DNA of 64,000 bases from Vreelandella lutescens (GTDB taxonomy: Bacteria > Pseudomonadota > Gammaproteobacteria > Pseudomonadales > Halomonadaceae), in NCBI RefSeq assembly GCF_014640815.1, contig NZ_BMHM01000002.1, positions 124,001 through 188,000 on the forward strand, read 5' to 3'. Positions 58,847 through 64,000 of this stretch are shown one piece after another. Under the pieces are notes generated by a model, which saw only the letters and a program-made list of their open reading frames with translations, made no database searches and was not told the origin of the DNA. Made by a program: the position numbers and the translations under genes. Position 1 is the stretch's first letter. Every line of letters starts with the position of its first letter.

Positions 58847-60583
58847 GTGACTGACTCAGGTTGGATGCTTTATAAACGTTTATTGGGCTACGTAAAGCCA
58901 CACTGGCGTGCGTTCGCACTGGCCGTGGTTGGTTTTGTGATTTATGCGGCGTCAAGTACCGCGCTGGCGGAGATGATGAAGCGGCTCATTGACGGGATTC
59001 AAAACCCAGATGCCGCCTTTCGGTTTTTCCTGCCGCTGTTCGTGGTGCTGATGTTTGCCGCTCGCGGGTTAGGGACTTTTTTAAGTACCTATTTTATGGC
59101 TTATGTGGGGCGCTACGTGATTCATACGCTGCGCTGCGATGTGTTTGCTCACTTGCTTCATCTGCCAGGACGGTTTTTCGATCATCACTCCAGCGGCCAT
59201 CTGGTGTCGCGAGTGACTTACCACGTTGAACAAGTGGCAGGGGCGGCGACCAACGCCGTCACCATCATCCTGCGGGAAGGGCTATTCGTCGTGGGGTTGA
59301 TCGGTTATCTGTTCTGGACAAACTGGATGCTAACGCTGCTGTTTTTGGGCGTGACTCCCATTATTGCCGGGGTGGTGAGCTATGTAAGCAAACGCTTTCG
59401 GCGTATTTCCAAGCGTATTCAGCACTCCATGGGTGATGTTACCCATGTGGCGTCAGAGGCGCTCTCGGGCTATCGCGTGGTGCGTACTCACGGCGCGGAA
59501 GCGTATGAGAAGCAGCGTTTTGAGCGGGTAAGCGAAGAGAACCGTCGGCAAAGCATGAAAGAGGCGATGACCCGTGCCGTCAGCTCGCCCGTGGTGCTTA
59601 TGCTGGTAGCCCTCTCGATGGCGCTGCTGGTTTGGCTGGCCATGGCCCCCTCGTTGATGGAAAACATGACGCCGGGTGAGTTTGTCGCCTTTATTACTGC
59701 CGCTGCCTTAATGATCAAGCCGGTGCGCCAGCTCACCGAGGTAAATAGCGAGATTCAGAAAGGAATTGCCGCAGCCTCAGAGCTCTTTGGGCTGCTCGAC
59801 CTAGCTCCCGAACAAGATGAAGGTAAGCGTATTCCCAGTAAGTTGACGGGCAATGTGGTGATTGAGAACGTCAGCTTCCGCTACGGTGATGACCAGCCTA
59901 ACGTGCTGCATAGTGTGGAGCTGAACGTTGCCCCAGGCGAACTGGTGGCCATTGTAGGCCGCTCAGGGAGTGGTAAATCTACCTTGGTTAGCCTGTTGCC
60001 ACGCTTCTACCGACCCAGTGAAGGGCGCATTCTGATTGATGGCGTAAACGCTGATGAGTATGCCTTGGGGCCGCTTCGCCAGAATATTGCCTTGGTATCC
60101 CAGCAAGTGACGCTGTTTAACGCCTCTATCGCCCACAATATTGCCTATGGCGTGACCGACCCTGACATTGCTGCCGTTAAAGCAGCTGCCGAAGCAGCCT
60201 ATGCCAGCGAGTTCATTGAAAAGCTGCCAGAAGGGTATGCAACGGTTGTTGGTGAGAACGGTGTCATGCTGTCAGGTGGACAACGCCAACGACTGGCCAT
60301 TGCTCGGGCAATTTTTAAAGACGCCCCCATTCTGATTTTGGATGAAGCGACCTCTGCCTTGGATACCGAATCAGAGCGCTATATTCAAAAAGCGCTAGAG
60401 CACGTGTGCGAGGGCCGCACAACGCTGGTGATTGCCCACCGACTCTCCACCATTGAACGGGCCGACCGTATTTTAGTGATGGATCAAGGCCGCATTATTG
60501 AGCAAGGCACCCACCAAGCGCTGCTGGATAAAGGCGGGGCTTACGCCGCGCTGCATCAACTTCAGTTTCAGGAGAGTGAATGA
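58847..60583 (+). CDS. msbA: Lipid A export ABC transporter MsbA
   Basis: A 578-residue half-transporter that flips lipid A-core across the inner membrane. Six membrane helices occupy about residues 1-320, followed by Walker A GRSGSGKST, signature LSGGQRQRLAIARA and Walker B ILILDEATSALD. It starts at a GTG (58847). Its position between comEC and lpxK matches E. coli. Confidence 0.96.
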   Translation: MTDSGWMLYKRLLGYVKPHWRAFALAVVGFVIYAASSTALAEMMKRLIDGIQNPDAAFRFFLPLFVVLMFAARGLGTFLSTYFMAYVGRYVIHTLRCDVFAHLLHLPGRFFDHHSSGHLVSRVTYHVEQVAGAATNAVTIILREGLFVVGLIGYLFWTNWMLTLLFLGVTPIIAGVVSYVSKRFRRISKRIQHSMGDVTHVASEALSGYRVVRTHGAEAYEKQRFERVSEENRRQSMKEAMTRAVSSPVVLMLVALSMALLVWLAMAPSLMENMTPGEFVAFITAAALMIKPVRQLTEVNSEIQKGIAAASELFGLLDLAPEQDEGKRIPSKLTGNVVIENVSFRYGDDQPNVLHSVELNVAPGELVAIVGRSGSGKSTLVSLLPRFYRPSEGRILIDGVNADEYALGPLRQNIALVSQQVTLFNASIAHNIAYGVTDPDIAAVKAAAEAAYASEFIEKLPEGYATVVGENGVMLSGGQRQRLAIARAIFKDAPILILDEATSALDTESERYIQKALEHVCEGRTTLVIAHRLSTIERADRILVMDQGRIIEQGTHQALLDKGGAYAALHQLQFQESE

Positions 60584-61596
60584 GCCTTGCGCAGCGCTGG
60601 TTAAAGGCTGCTTATGGGGGCAGTGCTTGGCTGGCTCCGCTCTACCCGTTAGGTAGCTTATACCGTTATCTTGCGTGTCGTAGAGAGCAACGCTACCGAC
60701 GGGGTAACGCACCAATATGGCAAGCGTCGGTGCCGGTGATTGTGGTCGGCAATATTACCCTGGGCGGTACGGGGAAATCGCCGTTGGTGGCTTGGCTGAG
60801 CCGCTGGTTGCAAGAGCAGGGGTACTCTCCCGGCATTGTGACCCGTGGTTATGGCGGCAAAGCACCTCACTACCCGCTATTGGTCACACCATCAACCGAC
60901 CCGCAGCATAGTGGTGATGAGCCGCTCATGCTGGCACAGCAAACGGGGGTCCCGGTGATCGCGGATCCCCAGCGCGCTCGCGGCGCACAAGCGCTGGTGC
61001 AGCAGGGCTGCAACATTGTGATTAGCGACGATGGCTTGCAGCACTTGGCCTTAGGGCGTGATATTGAGTTAGTCGTGATTGATGGCGCTCGCGGGCTTGG
61101 CAATCGACGTTGCCTGCCTGCCGGGCCATTAAGAGAAGCGCCCGCTAGGCTTGCCAGTGTGGATGCGGTGATTATCAATGGAGCGCTGCAGCACCCGCTT
61201 GAGGTGCCCCATATGACGATGCAACTGGTGCCGCAGCGCTGGCGTTATTTGGCCACCGGTCAGCACTATCCGCTGCAGCCGTTGCCGTTTACGCTGCCCG
61301 TGCATGGGCTGGCTGGCATTGGCAATCCTCAGCGGTTTTTTAATACGTTGCAGGCGTTGGGCGTTCAAGGGGACATGCACCCCTTTGAGGACCACCAACC
61401 ATTTAATGAACGCACCGTTCAGTTTACGCCGCTGCGCCCAATCATTATGACGGCTAAAGACGCTGTAAAGTGTCAGGCGTTTGCGCCGCCGGATAGTTGG
61501 GTATTAGAGGTAGAAGCACAGCTTCCGCAAGCATTTGAGGACTGGCTGTTAAACAGGCTGTCCGTACTAACACAAAGGGGTCGCATCGATGGATAA
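60580..61596 (+). CDS. lpxK: Tetraacyldisaccharide 4'-kinase LpxK
   Basis: A 338-residue membrane-associated P-loop kinase that makes lipid IVA. Walker A is VGNITLGGTGKSPLVAWL (about residues 50-67), with ISDDGLQHLALGRDIELVVID containing the catalytic DDGLQH. The ATG overlaps the msbA stop codon (ATGA). Confidence 0.96.
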   Translation: MSLAQRWLKAAYGGSAWLAPLYPLGSLYRYLACRREQRYRRGNAPIWQASVPVIVVGNITLGGTGKSPLVAWLSRWLQEQGYSPGIVTRGYGGKAPHYPLLVTPSTDPQHSGDEPLMLAQQTGVPVIADPQRARGAQALVQQGCNIVISDDGLQHLALGRDIELVVIDGARGLGNRRCLPAGPLREAPARLASVDAVIINGALQHPLEVPHMTMQLVPQRWRYLATGQHYPLQPLPFTLPVHGLAGIGNPQRFFNTLQALGVQGDMHPFEDHQPFNERTVQFTPLRPIIMTAKDAVKCQAFAPPDSWVLEVEAQLPQAFEDWLLNRLSVLTQRGRIDG

Positions 61597-61798
61597 GGAA
61601 CTATTGGCAATGTTGGTTTGCCCGCTCTGTAACGGTAAGCTGAAGTATGACCGCGAGGCGCAGGAACTTTGCTGCCATTACGACGGCTTAGCCTATCCGA
61701 TTCAGGATGGCATCCCCGTGATGCTGCCTGAAGAAGCACGAAAAATGGATGTCGATGAAAAGCTATCTACCTCGCCTGGTCGCACCGGGGAGGCGTAA
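61589..61798 (+). CDS. Trm112-family small zinc-ribbon-like protein (YcaR)
   Basis: A 69-residue protein with the C-x2-C pair in [10 protein letters not shown] and [20 protein letters not shown], the YcaR/Trm112 pattern. In eukaryotes and archaea Trm112 activates methyltransferases; the role of the bacterial form is unclear. It overlaps lpxK by 8 nt and kdsB by one TAATG junction. Confidence 0.92.
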   Translation: MDKELLAMLVCPLCNGKLKYDREAQELCCHYDGLAYPIQDGIPVMLPEEARKMDVDEKLSTSPGRTGEA

Positions 61799-62589
61799 TG
61801 GCTGACGTGACACCGCAGTTTATTGCTGTTGTACCCGCTCGGTTTGGCTCTTCGCGCCTGCCGGGCAAACCGCTACTTGAGATTGCAGGTGAGCCCATGG
61901 TGGCTCACGTTTGGCGTCGTGCCTGCCAAAGCCAGGCCAGCCGGGTAGTGGTCGCGACCGACGATGCGCGGATTCGCGATGCCATGCTGCCCTATGGCGC
62001 TGAGGTGGTGATGACCCGCGATGACCATCCATCGGGCACAGATCGACTGGCCGAGGTCGCAGAGCAATTAGGCCTCAGTGGCGACGCGTTAGTGGTGAAT
62101 GTGCAAGGGGATGAGCCGCTGATTCCTCCTGCGCTTATTGATCAGGTGGCGCTTCGCCTTGCGGATGACCCGGATGCGGCGATGGCAACCCTTGCCGAGC
62201 CCATTGCAGACGTTGAGACACTGTTCAATCCTAACGTGGTGAAAGTGGTGCGTTCTCTGCAAGGGCGGGCGCTGTACTTTTCCCGGGCACCGATTCCCTG
62301 GGATCGTGAGCACTTTAAGACACAGCCAAACCTGCTAGAAACCGATGCCTGGCTACGCCATATCGGCATTTACGCCTATCGCGCAAGCTTCCTCGCGGCG
62401 TATCAAGACCTTCCTCCTTCAAGCCTTGAGCAGTTGGAACAGCTGGAGCAACTGCGCGCGCTGCAGCATGGTTATGCGATTCAAGTGGCGTTGGCAAACA
62501 CAGTGAATCCTGCCGGAGTGGATACCCAGGAGGATTTAGAGCGGGTGAGGGCGCTGTTTGCCGTGCAGGACGAAGGAGGTGGCCTATGA
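61798..62589 (+). CDS. kdsB: CMP-Kdo synthetase KdsB
   Basis: A 263-residue nucleotidyltransferase that activates Kdo for transfer to lipid A. Motifs [16 protein letters not shown] and [11 protein letters not shown] are clear. It completes the Kdo pathway whose KdsC and KdsD are encoded at the left of the window. A short Gln/Leu repeat ([14 protein letters not shown]) lies near residue 215. Confidence 0.97.
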   Translation: MADVTPQFIAVVPARFGSSRLPGKPLLEIAGEPMVAHVWRRACQSQASRVVVATDDARIRDAMLPYGAEVVMTRDDHPSGTDRLAEVAEQLGLSGDALVVNVQGDEPLIPPALIDQVALRLADDPDAAMATLAEPIADVETLFNPNVVKVVRSLQGRALYFSRAPIPWDREHFKTQPNLLETDAWLRHIGIYAYRASFLAAYQDLPPSSLEQLEQLEQLRALQHGYAIQVALANTVNPAGVDTQEDLERVRALFAVQDEGGGL

Positions 62590-63053
62590 CCCGCGTACTC
62601 TTCGTATGTCTAGGCAACATTTGCCGCTCGCCTACGGCGGAAGGTGTTTTTCAGCGCTCCCTTGACCGTGCAGGGCTGAGTAAACGCGTGTCTATCGACT
62701 CCTGCGGTGTGGGCGATTGGCATGTGGGTAAAGCGCCGGATGCACGCGCTCAAGCGGCTGCACTGCGACGTGGCGTCGATATTAGCCATCTACGTGCCAG
62801 ACAGCTAAACGCAAGCGATTTCCTTGAATTTGACTATGTGCTGGGGATGGATCGCGAGAATTTGGCTGCTATGCAATTGCTAAAGCCTGCTGATAGCCAA
62901 GCAAAGGTAGGCCTGTTCTTAGCGTATGCAGGGCTGCCTGATACCGATGTTCCCGACCCTTACTACGGCGGGGAGTCGGGATTTGAGCAGGTGCTGGATA
63001 TGATTGAGCAGGCCAGTGCCGGATTGATTGAAGAGCTGACCCGTGGGCGCTAA
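62586..63053 (+). CDS. Low-molecular-weight protein-tyrosine phosphatase
   Basis: A 155-residue LMW-PTP with the P-loop C8-LGNIC-R14-S15 and the general-acid aspartate in VPDPYYGG. Such enzymes often oppose tyrosine kinases of capsule synthesis, but no kinase is nearby; the position between kdsB and murB is the Pseudomonas ptpA position. It overlaps kdsB by ATGA. Confidence 0.93.
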   Translation: MTRVLFVCLGNICRSPTAEGVFQRSLDRAGLSKRVSIDSCGVGDWHVGKAPDARAQAAALRRGVDISHLRARQLNASDFLEFDYVLGMDRENLAAMQLLKPADSQAKVGLFLAYAGLPDTDVPDPYYGGESGFEQVLDMIEQASAGLIEELTRGR

Positions 63054-64000
63054 TAGGCAATCTACGTCCACTTGGGTAGATCTCTCGGCGGCCAATACGC
63101 TGAGGTTGCCTTGTCAGGCTGAGCGTTACGCAGCCCCTGCATCGCTGTCTTCTTTGCAGGTAGTGTTAAAAGAGGCGCGTGACCACCACTGGCCCGTTAC
63201 TCTGTTAGGTGGTGGGAGTAATGTACTGCTGCCACCTCAGCTTGATGGCATCGCGGTTCGTCCTGCGTTTCGTCACTGGTGGCTGGAGTCTGACAAAGAG
63301 AACGTTATTGCCTACGTAGGTGCAGGCGTTAACTGGCACACCTTGGTGATGGCACTGGCAGCGCGTGGCCTTTGGGGCACTGAAAACCTTGCTCTAATTC
63401 CCGGTGATTGCGGTGCCGCGCCCGTGCAAAATATTGGTGCGTACGGTGTCGAGCTGAGCGATGTACTGAAATCGGTGCAAATCGTTGAGCTGGCAACGGG
63501 GGAGATGCGCTGGCTGAGAGTGGACGAATGCCAGTTTGGCTACCGCGACAGTCTCTTTAAGCAGGCGCTGGCGGGAAGCGTGGTGATTACCCAGCTAGCG
63601 TTAAGGCTGTCTGTGACTCCTAAGCCCGTCCTGGGTTATGGCGATTTAGCCGCCCGCGTGCCCGCGTCGCCCACGGCGTTAGCGGTTGCCCAAGCAGTGT
63701 GTGCCATTCGTCAGGAAAAGCTGCCTGATCCAGCCGAGCTGGCGAATGCAGGCAGTTTTTTCAAGAACCCGTTGGTAAGTAACGATCAGGCTCAACGGTT
63801 GTTGGAAGAGTACCCTGGGATTCCGCACTTTCCTCAGCCCAATGGCCAAACCAAACTGGCAGCAGGCTGGTTGATTGATCAGTGTGGCTTGAAAGGGCAC
63901 CGAGAGGGAGCCTTTGGCGTTCATGATCGTCAGGCATTGGTATTGGTGCACTTTGGGGGAGGCGACCGTCCTGGGCTGTTGCGTTTTGCAGGTGCCATTG
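63043..64000 (+). CDS. murB: UDP-N-acetylenolpyruvoylglucosamine reductase MurB (partial, 3' end outside window)
   Basis: A type I MurB reading off the right edge, 319 codons in the window. FAD-binding GGGSNVLLP, the IPGDCGAAPVQNIGAYG segment, the catalytic region FGYRDSLFK and NAGSFFKNP are present. I chose the GTG at 63043: it overlaps the last codons of the phosphatase gene, has GAAGAG upstream and is the only early in-frame start. The usual length is about 340 residues, so little is missing. Confidence 0.94.
   Translation, partial: MGANRQSTSTWVDLSAANTLRLPCQAERYAAPASLSSLQVVLKEARDHHWPVTLLGGGSNVLLPPQLDGIAVRPAFRHWWLESDKENVIAYVGAGVNWHTLVMALAARGLWGTENLALIPGDCGAAPVQNIGAYGVELSDVLKSVQIVELATGEMRWLRVDECQFGYRDSLFKQALAGSVVITQLALRLSVTPKPVLGYGDLAARVPASPTALAVAQAVCAIRQEKLPDPAELANAGSFFKNPLVSNDQAQRLLEEYPGIPHFPQPNGQTKLAAGWLIDQCGLKGHREGAFGVHDRQALVLVHFGGGDRPGLLRFAGAI

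Overview
The window is a 64 kb stretch of gammaproteobacterial core chromosome, almost wall-to-wall housekeeping genes, with no tRNA, insertion sequence, prophage or CRISPR that I can see. Gene order follows the Pseudomonas layout closely (rapZ-ptsN-hpf-rpoN-lptBAC-kdsCD / mla / ibaG-murA-hisGD / algW / rplM-rpsI-petABC-sspAB / dolP-diaA-yraN-lpoA / rsmI-rnpB-dcw-lpxC / dciA / secA-argJ). The protein sequences and the moderately GC-rich composition suggest a member of the Halomonadaceae (Halomonas-like). That taxonomic call is an inference from order and sequence style, not from a search.

Layout. 1-6806 (minus strand): nitrogen-PTS and sigma-54 block (rapZ, ptsN, hpf, rpoN), then lipopolysaccharide export and Kdo synthesis (lptB, lptA, lptC, kdsC, kdsD). 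7039-10160 (plus): the Mla retrograde phospholipid transport operon. 10301-13837: ibaG, murA and two histidine genes. 13870-17954: AlgW/DegS-type protease, a Nif3-like protein, ZapG/YhcB and ZapE. 18131-23125: rplM-rpsI, the cytochrome bc1 operon and sspAB. 23205-26307 (minus): dolP, diaA, yraN, lpoA. 26420-27680: rsmI and the RNase P RNA. 27734-45479: the complete division and cell wall cluster from rsmH to lpxC, lacking mraZ at its head. 45585-51633: dciA, a small gene in the secM position, secA, argJ and a Nudix-ThiE fusion. 51729-53724 (minus): agmatine-to-putrescine genes. 53911-64000: lipoprotein export (a single LolC/E-type permease plus LolD), ComEC, MsbA, LpxK, Trm112-like protein, KdsB, a tyrosine phosphatase and the start of murB.

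How it works together. Most of the window builds the envelope: precursor synthesis (Mur enzymes, LpxC, LpxK, Kds), export (Lpt, MsbA, Lol, Mla, SecA) and division (Fts proteins, ZapE, ZapG). Overlapping ATGA, TAATG and GTGA stop/start junctions show tight translational coupling inside operons.

The most interesting parts are regulatory. A 123-codon ORF directly before secA has a signal-like N terminus and an Arg-Gly-Pro-Pro motif eight residues before its C terminus. The codons of that motif form one arm of a 23-position imperfect hairpin whose other arm ends 7 nt before the presumed secA ribosome binding site. This looks like a SecM-type secretion-monitoring arrest peptide. Second, rpoN is preceded by a near-consensus sigma-54 -24/-12 element on its own strand, suggesting autoregulation. 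Others are a C9 tract in algW, a lone Lol permease gene, and a long AT-rich gap with a palindrome before ftsA.
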